A DNA stretch of 43,400 bases from JBKEDC01 sp047975205 (GCA_047975205.1 JBKEDC010000006.1:1-43400); one strand, 5' to 3'; shown: positions 8,257 to 16,625, counted from the stretch's first letter. Notes: generated by a model from the letters alone, not told the origin. Program-made: numbers and translations.

Positions 8257-9726
8257 ATGAAAAACACATTAATTTTACTGAGTAAACTAACCGATTGGAA
8301 ACCTTATTGTGAATCGGATAGTGTTTTGACAGTGTCCGATTATCTTCAAAATAAGGCTGTTCAGAAAGAGTCAAAACTTATTATTAACCTCAGCAATAAT
8401 TATAGTTATAATTCAGAAGGATATTACTGTTCATTGCTAGCTCAAGCTCGCGGACACAAAGTAATGCCTAGCGTAGATGTGATTAATAAATTAGAAACCG
8501 ATACCGGTATTCGAATGAATGGTAGTCTTCAAAAAAATTGCTATCAATGGATGCAAAAGAATGACATACCCGAAGGCAGTATTTGGTATATGAATATATA
8601 TTTTGGTATATGTAAAGAAGATGGATTGGAGCGCATAGCCCGATTTATTTTTGATAATTATCCGGTACCCATACTAAGAGTCGGGTTTAATACAAATAAC
8701 CGAAATCAGATTGAATCTATACAAGCTGTATCGTTAAAGGATCTATCTGATGAAGAACAAGATGTATTTGCCGAATCATTAGATAAATTCAATAAAAAGA
8801 TATGGAGGTTGCCACGTACACCTAAACATTGCAGATATAATCTGGCTATATATCATGATCCTAATGAGAAGTTGCCGCCAAGTAATAAAAGAGCACTAAA
8901 TAAGTTTATTGACATTGCTAAAAAGATGGATGTCAACGCTGAATTAATCACCGAAGATGACAGCATGCGGTTATTGGAATTTGATGCCTTGTTTATACGA
9001 GCCACAACCTCATTAAACCATACTACATTTCAGTTAGCGCAAATAGCTCATCAAAACGATATGGTGGTTATTGATGATCCTACTTCGATTATTAGATGTA
9101 CCAACAAAGTGTTTTTAAATGAACTACTAGATAGAGAGAAAATACCTAAACCGCTATCGCAGTTATTGTTTAAATCAAATGATAAGGAATATCAAGACAT
9201 TGCTAATCGAGTAGGCTCACCATTTATAGTGAAAGTTCCCGATGGTTCTTTCTCTCACGGCATGTATAAGGTGAAAGATCAAGAAAGTTTTTTGAAAGCT
9301 ACTCATAATTTATTTCAAAACTCAGCCATATTATTGGTACAAGAATATATCCCGACTGATTTTGATTGGCGCATAGGGGTACTTAATGGAGAAGCTCTTT
9401 ATGCATGTAAATACTATATGGCAACGGGGCATTGGCAGATTTATAATCATAGTGTCAAAGGAAAAAAACAGAGTGGAGACTCAGATACTATTCCTCTATA
9501 TCAGGTTCCGGCAAATGTTATCAGAACTGCACTTAAAGCAACATCATTTATAGGTAAAGGGTTGTATGGCGTAGATTTAAAGGTGATAAATAGCAAACCT
9601 GTTGTGATAGAAATTAATGACAATCCGAGTATAGATTATGGCGTGGAAGACATCATATTAGGTGATGAATTGTATTATCGAATCATTAATTATTTTGTAC
9701 GTGCATTAGAACTTAAATCACGATGA
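8257..9726 (+). CDS. RimK-like ATP-grasp ligase with RLAN-type N-terminal domain
   Basis: From the ATG at 8257 the protein has 489 residues. An upstream extension of 21 codons exists but does not resemble the family and overlaps the promoter. The first about 190 residues (LILLSKLTDWKPY onward) match my recollection of the RLAN domain, RimK-like ATP-grasp N-terminal. The C-terminal half is a full ATP-grasp fold: DDPTSIIRCTNKVFLNELL (pre-ATP-grasp helix), VGSPFIVKVPDGSFSHGMYKV (ATP loop), VQEYIPTDFDWRIGVL, and VIEINDNPSIDYG with the metal-binding Glu and Asn. Such enzymes form amide bonds between a carboxylate and an amine using ATP. The following GNAT gene overlaps by 4 bases (ATGA), a pairing described for this amidoligase group in comparative-genomic work. 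Substrate unknown. Confidence 0.8.
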   Translation: MKNTLILLSKLTDWKPYCESDSVLTVSDYLQNKAVQKESKLIINLSNNYSYNSEGYYCSLLAQARGHKVMPSVDVINKLETDTGIRMNGSLQKNCYQWMQKNDIPEGSIWYMNIYFGICKEDGLERIARFIFDNYPVPILRVGFNTNNRNQIESIQAVSLKDLSDEEQDVFAESLDKFNKKIWRLPRTPKHCRYNLAIYHDPNEKLPPSNKRALNKFIDIAKKMDVNAELITEDDSMRLLEFDALFIRATTSLNHTTFQLAQIAHQNDMVVIDDPTSIIRCTNKVFLNELLDREKIPKPLSQLLFKSNDKEYQDIANRVGSPFIVKVPDGSFSHGMYKVKDQESFLKATHNLFQNSAILLVQEYIPTDFDWRIGVLNGEALYACKYYMATGHWQIYNHSVKGKKQSGDSDTIPLYQVPANVIRTALKATSFIGKGLYGVDLKVINSKPVVIEINDNPSIDYGVEDIILGDELYYRIINYFVRALELKSR

Positions 9727-10172
9727 ATACTTTAATTATATCGCCGGCATCAGTATTAGATCTAGGTGAGATATCAACCATAGAACAAGAATGTTTCCAA
9801 GCAGAAGCATTCTCCAAACGACAGCTGAATTATTTAATTACAACTGCTCGCGGCTTATTTCTCTTAGCTAAATATGAGAGTGAAATTGCCGGATATGTAT
9901 CCATCATTATCAATGCTCGACATAACACCGGTCGAATGTATTCCATTGCTGTTGGTTTGAAGTATAGGACTATCGGAGTGGGAAATAAATTGTTTGATGC
10001 GGCTTTAAAGTATGCTGTTGAGCAAGGTTTGCGAGCTGTTTTTTTAGAAGTACGAACCGACAATGCTGCAGCTATACACATGTATGAAAAAAACGGTTTT
10101 ATTAAACGCTGCGAGAAAAAAGATTATTATCCTGACGGGGCACCAGCCTACAGTATGGTAAAGTATTTATAA
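9723..10172 (+). CDS. GNAT-family N-acetyltransferase (RimI-like)
   Basis: The 149-residue protein carries the GNAT core: strand YSIAVGLKYR, the acetyl-CoA pyrophosphate loop RTIGVGNKLF (R/QxxGxG), then VFLEVRTDNAAAIHMYEKNGF, the classical motif B region. Overall similarity is to RimI-type enzymes that acetylate alpha or side-chain amines. Its start codon overlaps the stop of the ATP-grasp ligase gene (ATGA), so translation is probably coupled and the two enzymes likely act on the same small peptide or metabolite: the ligase joins residues and the acetyltransferase caps an amine (inference). It is convergent with hemG, with only 76 bases between the stops and no strong terminator hairpin visible there. 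Confidence 0.85.
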   Translation: MNTLIISPASVLDLGEISTIEQECFQAEAFSKRQLNYLITTARGLFLLAKYESEIAGYVSIIINARHNTGRMYSIAVGLKYRTIGVGNKLFDAALKYAVEQGLRAVFLEVRTDNAAAIHMYEKNGFIKRCEKKDYYPDGAPAYSMVKYL

Positions 10173-10248
10173 ATTCTTTCAGGAAGCCTCAATCAACAAT
10201 AAATCTTTTTCTTATACAGTTTTATCTGGCTTTAGGATAGATTTATAA

Positions 10249-11601
10249 TCATTCTTTGCTTAAATTAATAACTTCTTGAGCAATACAATAAGCTTGCTTT
10301 ACTCGGTCGCTCATAGATATGCCATCTCTAATATTTCCGGCTAGTATGATACCTTTAAAATCGAATTCTAATTCAGTAATGGTTTTAATTCTAGCCTCAG
10401 AATCTATCCCATATTGGGGAATAGCATGTTTATGGCGGCGGATTTCTATCAATGAAGGATTCCATTGTTTTAACTTAAACATATAGCAAAGTTCTTCTTT
10501 GACAATAGTTTTAATCTCATCATCAGATTTATTTAAAAACTCTTCTTTACGAATTCCACCTAAGAATACCGAAAGTAAGGCTCCTCCTCCGGGAGCTCGA
10601 TTTTCTAGAAATGACGATAAAAATAATACACCCAAAATATCTCTTTTTTCCGCGGAAGGGACTAATCCTCCAAAAGCTTTTAGATCTATGCCGTCCCATT
10701 TTGCAAAACCAACGGATACTTGGACTACTTTTCCGTATCTCAAGTTAGCAATATTGCTTACCTTATTTTGAGGTAGAAATGGAAAAATAGAAGGTAAGTT
10801 CCAAGCTCCTACAGTTGAGATGACAGTGTCAAATGACATTTCAGTATCATTATAAGCTAGGGTGTATTTCTCACTATTTGAAGAAACACTGATGCCTTGC
10901 GCATTTAAAATGATATGTTCTTTAAGTTCATTTTCGAGTGCTTGGATTAAGTCAGACAGTCCGCCCCTAAATGAGAAGGTATCTTTAGTCGCCTTTTTCT
11001 CACGTTCCGATTTTCCTTCCCTTGCTTTCTTTATTGAACCGCCAATGAAACTACCATAATTCTGTTCTAAATTATAAAGTTTAGGTAATGCATACTTTGT
11101 AATCAGTGTTTCGGGATTACCTGCATATATGCCGGATACAAACGGATCAACAGCATAGTCCAAGAAAGATTTTCCCATTCTCCGTTTTACCATATCGGCA
11201 AGTGTTTCATTCGGGTTGTTGCCGGGTTTACGAAATGGTTCGCCCAATAATCGGATTTTGTCGGAAAAAGAAAATAGGGGAGTTGTAATTCCTCCGATTA
11301 AGCCATTAGGAATGACTTTCCAACCTTCACCTTTCCAAATCCAGCGAAATTTAGCTTCCTCGTTAGCAATGTTAACCTGACACTTCAAGTCTGCAATCAG
11401 CTCGGCAAGTTCAGGAGATCCCATAACCCCGGTACTTGGACCTGTTTCAAAAGAAAATCCATCTTTTTGTTCAGTCCTAATAGCTCCGCCAACCCTATTG
11501 CATCGCTCAAAGATAGTAAAACTAACTCCTGCTTTTTTCAATTGATGTCCTATGGAAAGACCGGTTAATCCACCTCCGATTATGGCTATTTTTTTACTCA
11601 T
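10249..11601 (-). CDS. hemG: Protoporphyrinogen/coproporphyrinogen oxidase, HemY-type flavoprotein
   Basis: The 450-residue flavoprotein opens with a dinucleotide-binding motif IIGGGLTGLSIG at residues 6-17, followed by FERCNRVGGAIRTEQKDGFSFETGPS, the FAD ribose-binding and RxGG region of this oxidase family. It ends with GIILAGNIRDGISMSDRVKQA, the second FAD contact. The family removes six electrons from the porphyrinogen in the penultimate heme steps. The gene begins 3 bases after hemN ends, so the two are co-transcribed and work in successive steps. The symbol hemG is commonly used for this enzyme although the fold is the HemY type, not the flavodoxin-like HemG of E. coli. Whether the physiological substrate is protoporphyrinogen or coproporphyrinogen is not decided by sequence alone; presence of HemN favours protoporphyrinogen. 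Confidence 0.9.
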   Translation of the reverse strand: MSKKIAIIGGGLTGLSIGHQLKKAGVSFTIFERCNRVGGAIRTEQKDGFSFETGPSTGVMGSPELAELIADLKCQVNIANEEAKFRWIWKGEGWKVIPNGLIGGITTPLFSFSDKIRLLGEPFRKPGNNPNETLADMVKRRMGKSFLDYAVDPFVSGIYAGNPETLITKYALPKLYNLEQNYGSFIGGSIKKAREGKSEREKKATKDTFSFRGGLSDLIQALENELKEHIILNAQGISVSSNSEKYTLAYNDTEMSFDTVISTVGAWNLPSIFPFLPQNKVSNIANLRYGKVVQVSVGFAKWDGIDLKAFGGLVPSAEKRDILGVLFLSSFLENRAPGGGALLSVFLGGIRKEEFLNKSDDEIKTIVKEELCYMFKLKQWNPSLIEIRRHKHAIPQYGIDSEARIKTITELEFDFKGIILAGNIRDGISMSDRVKQAYCIAQEVINLSKE

Positions 11602-11604
11602 GGC

Positions 11605-12981
11605 TTATACCGATTTTGAAAATTTCTTATTTGTTTCCTTCAAATTAATATCGAATATAGCAGCGATATTGCGTAATACAAATCTTCCTTCAGTGCAAAC
11701 CGATATTTCATCGTTGTCGTAAGTTAGTAACCCATCTTCAACAAAACAATCGAGTTTGTTGTCTGTAAATGCTAAGCGTTTTTTTAGCATATCAGGCGTT
11801 TGCCCAAACTCTTTTGATAATTTATGCCAAGAAAGATGAGAATTGCACATCAATTCATTGATAATTGTGCGAATTAATTTCTCATCGTCATTTAATCGAT
11901 AGCCTTTTTCGATAAGAATTTTGTTTTGGTTTATATGTTCAATATACTCATTTACCGTTCGAGCATTTTGCACATACACATTTTCCAATTGGCTAATTCC
12001 GGTAACACCGAAGGCATAGACTTGCCCGGTTGTCTCACGAGTGCAATAACCTTGAAAATTACGGTGAAGTTCTTTCGATTGAACAGCTTTTGTTAGGCTG
12101 TCTGTATTTTTGGCATAATGATCTAAACCAATAGGAGTATAGTCAGCTTCTTGCATTTGTTTCCAAGCGGTTTCAAACATAAGTAGTTTGTCGTTGCTTG
12201 TGGGCAAACCGTGCTTTTCTAACTGCTTTTGGGCTGCTTTTACCCAAGGCACATGTGCATAAGAGAAAGTAACTAGCCGTTCTACATCAAGTTCGATGGC
12301 TTGTTGTATCGTTTTAGAGAAGCTGTCGGGTGTTTGCAACGGTAGCCCGTAAATAAAGTCGAGGTTAATTGACATATCTCCTTTATTGCGAATAATAGCA
12401 ATGAGTTCTTGAATCGGTATGTTGGGTATTTCTCGATTTACGGCACGAAGCACATCGGTTCTGAAATCTTGCACTCCCATGCTGATGCGATTGAACCCGA
12501 AATCATATAGAGCCTGAATATAGTTGGCATCTAACGGTGCAGGATTACATTCTATGGCTAGTTCGGCGCGAGGTGCAAATTCAAATTCCTGACGGATAAG
12601 CTGCATAATTTCACCAATCATCTCTACAGGCAACGCATTCGGTGTACCTCCTCCCCAATGCACTTGCGAAACTTTTCGATGTTTGGCTATAAGTGGACCA
12701 ATCATCTTAATCTCTTTTTTTACAGCATCAACGTACCGGCGTTTTAAGTCGTCGTTTTTACTAATGTGTGTATTGCATCCACAATAATAACACAGGCTAG
12801 TGCAAAAAGGGATGTGTATATAGATTGAAATATTTTGTGGGTTTGCGTGATTTGATTCCTCAACAGCTGATAAATAATCGGCAGCGTTAAACTTATTATC
12901 GAAGAAATTCGCCGGAGGGTAACTGGTGTATCGGGGAACAGGGACGTTGTATTTTTCAATCAGATGAATAGGTACTTTCAT
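11605..12981 (-). CDS. hemN: Oxygen-independent coproporphyrinogen III dehydrogenase
   Basis: This 458-residue radical-SAM enzyme converts coproporphyrinogen III to protoporphyrinogen IX without oxygen. The cluster motif is C60-xxx-C64-xx-C67 with an extra C69 (PFCTSLCYYCGCN), which is the hallmark of true HemN rather than HemW, whose last Cys is normally F. The SAM-binding WGGGTPNAL and the NLDFIYGLPLQT segments follow, and a C-terminal HemN domain includes the catalytically important VxxYRLxxDE-type region (EKGYRLNDDEKLIRTIINELMCN). The N-terminal segment YNVPVPRYTSYPPA is also typical of HemN. It precedes hemG by 3 bases. A -7 box at 13060-13053 lies 72 bases upstream of the ATG. Confidence 0.95.
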   Translation of the reverse strand: MKVPIHLIEKYNVPVPRYTSYPPANFFDNKFNAADYLSAVEESNHANPQNISIYIHIPFCTSLCYYCGCNTHISKNDDLKRRYVDAVKKEIKMIGPLIAKHRKVSQVHWGGGTPNALPVEMIGEIMQLIRQEFEFAPRAELAIECNPAPLDANYIQALYDFGFNRISMGVQDFRTDVLRAVNREIPNIPIQELIAIIRNKGDMSINLDFIYGLPLQTPDSFSKTIQQAIELDVERLVTFSYAHVPWVKAAQKQLEKHGLPTSNDKLLMFETAWKQMQEADYTPIGLDHYAKNTDSLTKAVQSKELHRNFQGYCTRETTGQVYAFGVTGISQLENVYVQNARTVNEYIEHINQNKILIEKGYRLNDDEKLIRTIINELMCNSHLSWHKLSKEFGQTPDMLKKRLAFTDNKLDCFVEDGLLTYDNDEISVCTEGRFVLRNIAAIFDINLKETNKKFSKSV

Positions 12982-13052
12982 GCTTGTAAGTAATAGATAA
13001 CATTTAGAGTTGTCGTCTTAAAAAAACAACAGCAACTTAGCTTTTGCTCATG

Positions 13053-13060
13053 CAAAGATA
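13053..13060 (-). promoter_or_regulatory. Candidate -7 box of the hemN-hemG operon
   Basis: TATCTTTG on the minus strand is an exact match to TAnnTTTG, 72 bases before the hemN ATG. No TTG is seen 17-23 bases upstream. It lies downstream of the terminator of the small minus-strand unit, so hemN has its own start of transcription. Confidence 0.5.
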
Positions 13061-13130
13061 GTGTATTAAAACTTTTGAATGAATAGTTTCAGTATATTAT
13101 ATGTTTACGAAGAATACCGAAGGCTATAAA

Positions 13131-13210
13131 AAACAAAAAGGCGGCCACTTGCGTGAACCACCTTTTCTCATTAACTAACCTAACTAAACCTAAACTTATG
13201 AAAAAAACGT
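13131..13210 (-). ncRNA. Candidate small RNA of about 75-80 nt between relA and hemN
   Basis: A consensus promoter (13244-13215, minus strand) is followed about 45 bases later by a strong intrinsic terminator, with no gene between. The predicted transcript starts near 13210, has a purine/uracil-rich unstructured stretch made of GTTAG/GTTTAG repeats, and ends in the hairpin AAAAGGTGG-UU-CAC-GCAA-GTG-G-CCGCCTTTT, capped by a GCAA GNRA tetraloop and followed by a T-rich run. One stem position is G·U on the minus strand but would be A·C on the plus strand, which fixes the orientation. A 15-codon frame starting at 13171 runs through the hairpin, so a leader peptide is an alternative. It could be a trans-acting sRNA or a short leader; I do not recognise a family. 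Confidence 0.5.
13136..13166 (-). terminator. GNRA-capped intrinsic terminator of the small RNA
   Basis: On the minus strand, arms 13166-13158 and 13144-13136 pair (including one G·U), a 2/1 internal bulge follows, then CAC/GTG closes a GCAA tetraloop. The T-rich tail TTTTTGTTTTTT runs to about 13129. Confidence 0.7.
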
Positions 13211-13214
13211 AGTG

Positions 13215-13244
13215 CAAAGATAAGCCTCATTTTCACTTTGTCAA
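13215..13244 (-). promoter_or_regulatory. Consensus promoter of the candidate small RNA
   Basis: TTG at 13244-13242, exactly 19 bases, then TATCTTTG at 13222-13215 on the minus strand: both elements and the spacing fit the Bacteroidota housekeeping consensus. It lies 96 bases beyond the stop of the relA/spoT homologue on the same strand, and no relevant gene start is near. Confidence 0.7.
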
Positions 13245-13339
13245 TAGCTTATCGGGTTAAAAACTGTTAAGCTCTGTTTCTATACTATTAAATGATTCAT
13301 TATTGTACTAACAAATACAATATCTTTTCTAGATAGGAA

Positions 13340-15532
13340 CTAAGAGTCAGATCGAGATACCTGTTTAATACCCTTAATGTTATGTAGTTTTTTGATAATC
13401 ATATTCAAGTGGTCAATACTTTTGACAAATACGCGCATTGTCCCTTCAAATTCACCGTCGGAACTATCAATATTTACAGATCGCATAGAGACTCCGGCAT
13501 CTTTAGCCATCACTGATGATATCTGCGACATCATGCCTACCTCATCGCTTCCGGAAACTCTGATGGTAGCTTGAAACGAAGAATTAGTTTCTTCACCTCG
13601 CCATTTTGCCGGAATGATTCGATAAGGATATCGTTCGAACATTTGAGTAGCATTGGGGCAGCTTTGACGATGAATCTTGATACCTTCTTTTATGGTAACA
13701 AATCCAAATATTTCATCGCCTAGAATAGGGTTGCAACAAGGTGCTAATTTATGGGTAACATTTTTGATATTATTGTCGATAATTAGATAATCATCGTCGG
13801 AACTGAATTTTAGATCTTTTGTTTCTGATTCCGATAATTCTTCTTGAATGAGTTGATGATTTTTCTCTTCTTTTCCCTCTTCTTCTTTTTTACTGATTAG
13901 TTGTTTAATATTTAGGGTGTCAATCTTTCCCACAGAAATATCATAATACAAATCTTGAGCTAATTTTAGTTTGTAGTGTTTTAGAAGCATCCTAATCAGC
14001 TCGTCATTATAATCAATTTTCCAGTTTTTTAGTTTTCGCCATAAAATCTCCTTCCCGTTAGCAGCTTCTCGCTTACGCTCTTCGTTTAGACTAGCTTTGA
14101 TGCGATTCCTAGCTTTGCTTGTTACGGCAAAATCTAACCAATCTAGCTTAGGTTGCTGATTATTAGAAGTATCGATGGCTATTTGCTGTCCGTTTTGAAG
14201 CTGATATTTAAGTGTGACTTTTTTTCCGTCAACTAATCCACCTACGCATTTGTCGCCCACGGCAGAATGAATTTCGTAAGCAAAATCGAGTAGTGTTGCA
14301 CTGGCAGGTAGGCGTTTTAAATCACCTTTAGGTGTAAACACAAATATTTCATCGGCATAAATATCTGTATTAAACTCATCAATAAAATCAACCACATTAA
14401 TATCGGGACTTTCTAATATCTCTCGCACACCGGCCAGCCACTTCTCAATATTAGCTCCACCGGATCCCCCTTTATATTTCCAATGAGCAGCTACTCCCTT
14501 TTCAGCCACCTCATCCATTCGAGTTGTTCTGATTTGCACTTCCACCCATTTCCCATGAGGCCCGAATACCGTGGCGTGCAAACTCTCATATCCATTATCT
14601 TTAGGGGTAGAAATCCAATCCTTCATGCGTTTGGGATTAGCCTGATATTCATCGGCAACAATAGAATATACTTGCCAGCATTCTGATTTTTCATTTTGTG
14701 GCTCGGAATCTAGGATTACGCGGATAGCAAAAATATCGAATACTTCATCGAATGAAATCTTCGACTTATCCATCTTTTTCCAAATAGAATTTATTGCTTT
14801 TGTTCGAGCTTTCATCTTAAATTTAAACCCTTTGGCTTTGAGTTTATCTTCAATGGGTTCAACAAATTCGGCTACAAATTTTTCGCGTTCAACTTGTGAT
14901 TCTGCCAGACGGTTATATACTAAGTTATAGGCTTTGGGGTTATTGTATTTCAAACTTAAATCCAGCAACTCTGAATTTATATTATACAAACCCATACGAT
15001 GAGCTAAAGGAGCATACAATAAGGCTGTTTCTGAGGCTATCTTTTGTTGTGTTTCAGGTCTGGCTTTTTCAAGTTTACGCATAACGCTTAATCTATCTGC
15101 TACCTTTACTAAGATAACGCGAACATCGCCGGCCAAAGCTAGCATAAGCTTACGAAAATTCTCAGGATGAAGCTCTACACTGTCGGTTCCTAATTGATTA
15201 ATTTTTTCCATTCCTCGAAGAATACTACCCACATAAATGCCAAATTCCTGCTCTAAGGAATTAATATCGGGTGTATTCTCGGTTTTTAGATAAGGCACAT
15301 TATGGAGCAAACTTGATATAATGGAATCTAGACCTAATCCAATCTCTTGGGCTACAATGCAGGCTACATCGATAGCGTGAACAAGGATGCTTTCATGACG
15401 CGAGTTCATCCGGTTTCCAATAACATGATATGCCAACTGATATGCTTTGTTCAGTTGCTTCTTATCATCTTCACTAACATCATGAGTGAGTTCATCTAAT
15501 CTTTCCCATGCTTTTTTAATGTGTTGTTCCAT
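13340..15532 (-). CDS. RelA/SpoT-family (p)ppGpp synthetase with degenerate hydrolase site
   Basis: The 730-residue protein has the full long-RSH layout: HD-hydrolase-like region (about 25-175), synthetase (about 230-345), TGS (IYADEIFVFTPKGDLKRLP, about 385-450), a CC/C zinc-finger-like segment (LAPCCNPILGDEIFGF...HRQSCPN) and a C-terminal ACT domain. The hydrolase looks inactive: the HD motif is LLHN (His77-Asn78), the ED that should follow is absent (VPYLKTEN), and the later DR-HN motif reads DRLSVM. The synthetase keeps FDIFAIRVILD and GYESLHATV, and has RMKD (Arg302-Asp305), the RxKD form usually linked to bifunctional enzymes rather than the ExDD of monofunctional RelA. I infer a synthetase-only enzyme, implying a separate hydrolase elsewhere in the genome. 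Confidence 0.88.
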   Translation of the reverse strand: MEQHIKKAWERLDELTHDVSEDDKKQLNKAYQLAYHVIGNRMNSRHESILVHAIDVACIVAQEIGLGLDSIISSLLHNVPYLKTENTPDINSLEQEFGIYVGSILRGMEKINQLGTDSVELHPENFRKLMLALAGDVRVILVKVADRLSVMRKLEKARPETQQKIASETALLYAPLAHRMGLYNINSELLDLSLKYNNPKAYNLVYNRLAESQVEREKFVAEFVEPIEDKLKAKGFKFKMKARTKAINSIWKKMDKSKISFDEVFDIFAIRVILDSEPQNEKSECWQVYSIVADEYQANPKRMKDWISTPKDNGYESLHATVFGPHGKWVEVQIRTTRMDEVAEKGVAAHWKYKGGSGGANIEKWLAGVREILESPDINVVDFIDEFNTDIYADEIFVFTPKGDLKRLPASATLLDFAYEIHSAVGDKCVGGLVDGKKVTLKYQLQNGQQIAIDTSNNQQPKLDWLDFAVTSKARNRIKASLNEERKREAANGKEILWRKLKNWKIDYNDELIRMLLKHYKLKLAQDLYYDISVGKIDTLNIKQLISKKEEEGKEEKNHQLIQEELSESETKDLKFSSDDDYLIIDNNIKNVTHKLAPCCNPILGDEIFGFVTIKEGIKIHRQSCPNATQMFERYPYRIIPAKWRGEETNSSFQATIRVSGSDEVGMMSQISSVMAKDAGVSMRSVNIDSSDGEFEGTMRVFVKSIDHLNMIIKKLHNIKGIKQVSRSDS

Positions 15533-16060
15533 AGTGTGTCTGTCTTTTAGCCAATAAGCACCTGCTAAAATACAAAAAATAGATACAGCAAGCTTAGTTA
15601 TAGGTTAACTATTTTGGTTTTATAAATAAATGGGAATACATTTTAATTCTGAATATTCTTATTTGTCTGTTTTTTTCATTAATGATATTGTATGTCAGTT
15701 GTTTATCTGATTTTCTTGTTAGTTGCGTGCCTTATATATTGTCGAGAATGAGGATAAAAACTACTTTTGTAGCCTAATCTTAATTGAGAAATAGTGTAGA
15801 AAATGATTCTAGCTCTAATTATAGATTACAGATAGATGGGGAAAATATTTTTAGTGTCGATACTTTGCTGCTAAAAGCCTATTAAGATTGTAATAGAGTT
15901 TATTTCTTGTAGAGAATGAAGTTAAAAATCGCTTGTAGGGTTTATTCTCTGTAAGAAAACCCTATGTTCCGTGATATTTTCTAGTTTTGATCTGTGTAAT
16001 CATTATATCTTTTATTTGTCGTAAATGATAGCAGATTATGTGTATAAGAAAAATTAGAAC
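15533..16060. other. AT-rich intergenic region with a possible promoter and degenerate direct repeats
   Basis: No convincing gene is present. Two related stretches begin at about 15739 and 15907 (TTGTcGAGAATGAgg and TTGTaGAGAATGAag, followed by similar A-rich and TTGTAG segments), suggesting an old duplication. The first contains a promoter-like pair. An 8-bp inverted repeat TAGGGTTT/AAACCCTA lies at 15936-15943 and 15957-15964 without a T run. Only very short frames of about 10 codons occur. Confidence 0.5.
15739..15769 (+). promoter_or_regulatory. Possible orphan plus-strand promoter
   Basis: TTG at 15739-15741, 20 bases, then TACTTTTG at 15762-15769 fits the Bacteroidota pattern. It points into a region with no gene and eventually against ferritin, so it may drive a small RNA or be a chance match in AT-rich DNA. 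Confidence 0.35.
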
Positions 16061-16100
16061 CACAATAAAAAAGCTCCTAACTAGGAGCTTTTTTATTGTG
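16061..16100 (-). terminator. Terminator after the ferritin gene
   Basis: A near-perfect palindrome of 40 bases: left arm 16061-16079, two central bases, right arm 16082-16100, with core AGCTCCTA/TAGGAGCT and A/T runs on both sides. It begins 18 bases after the ferritin stop on the minus strand. Because it is symmetrical it could also stop plus-strand transcription. Confidence 0.8.
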
Positions 16101-16118
16101 ATATAATAATATCGAGGT

Positions 16119-16625
16119 TTATTCTTCGTCGGGAGTGGATTTTCGACTTGCAAATTCACGGTTTAGTGTGAATACACCATGACTTTCGCCATTAAGTAAT
16201 CGTAAATCATTAAGAATATCGCCGGCTGTAGCTTCTTCTTCCACTTGTTCATCAACAAACCATTGTAGAAAGCTTCGAGTAGCATGATCTCTTTCCTCAA
16301 TAGCAATATCAACCAAGTTGTTAATCAATGAGGTTACATGTTGCTCGTGAGCTAATGTTTTTTCGAACACGGCTAATAAGCTGTCGAAGTTTTGATCAAC
16401 GGCAGCAATAGGTGTAAGCAAAACACGTCCACCGCGCTCTTGTGTATAATGTAAAATTTTCATGGCATGAGCAGTTTCCTCCTCATACTGCACGCGCATC
16501 CAGTTAGCGAATCCACTTAACCCTTGTTCTTCTAACCATGTTGACATGGAAAGGTAAAGATATGCAGAATGTAGTTCTGCATTAATTTGCTCGTTAAGAG
16601 CATTGAGCATTTTTCCGGTAAGCAT
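16119..16625 (-). CDS. ftnA: Non-heme ferritin
   Basis: The 168-residue four-helix ferritin subunit stores iron as a 24-mer shell. The ferroxidase centre is complete: Glu17, Glu50, His53, Glu94 and Gln127 (A/B sites), with Glu49, Glu126, Glu129 and Glu130 forming the third C site known in E. coli FtnA. The numbering coincides with that of E. coli FtnA, so the family assignment is secure, and no heme-binding Met of bacterioferritin type is needed. The stop is followed by a strong palindromic terminator. It starts 28 bases after the stop of the fumarase gene, also on the minus strand, so the two may be co-transcribed; linking an iron-sulfur enzyme and iron storage would make sense but is inference. 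Confidence 0.96.
   Translation of the reverse strand: MLTGKMLNALNEQINAELHSAYLYLSMSTWLEEQGLSGFANWMRVQYEEETAHAMKILHYTQERGGRVLLTPIAAVDQNFDSLLAVFEKTLAHEQHVTSLINNLVDIAIEERDHATRSFLQWFVDEQVEEEATAGDILNDLRLLNGESHGVFTLNREFASRKSTPDEE

Noticed and set aside
13124..13171. 15-codon minus-strand frame (MRKGGSRKWPPFCFL) inside the candidate small RNA
   Set aside because: It runs through the terminator hairpin and past the T-rich tail, so a terminated transcript would not contain the stop codon. Kept only as an alternative idea.
13198..13212. Plus-strand mini-frame ATG AAA AAA ACG TAG that looks like a leader peptide MKKT
   Set aside because: The nearby promoter and terminator both read on the minus strand, so there is no plus-strand transcript evidence.
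15783..15880. Two tiny frames, about 10 codons each, one resembling a signal peptide (MGKIFLVSILCC)
   Set aside because: Too short, with no continuation and no conserved context visible.
16061..16100. Palindrome as a MITE or insertion remnant
   Set aside because: It sits exactly after the ferritin stop with flanking A/T runs, as expected for a terminator, and no target duplication is visible.
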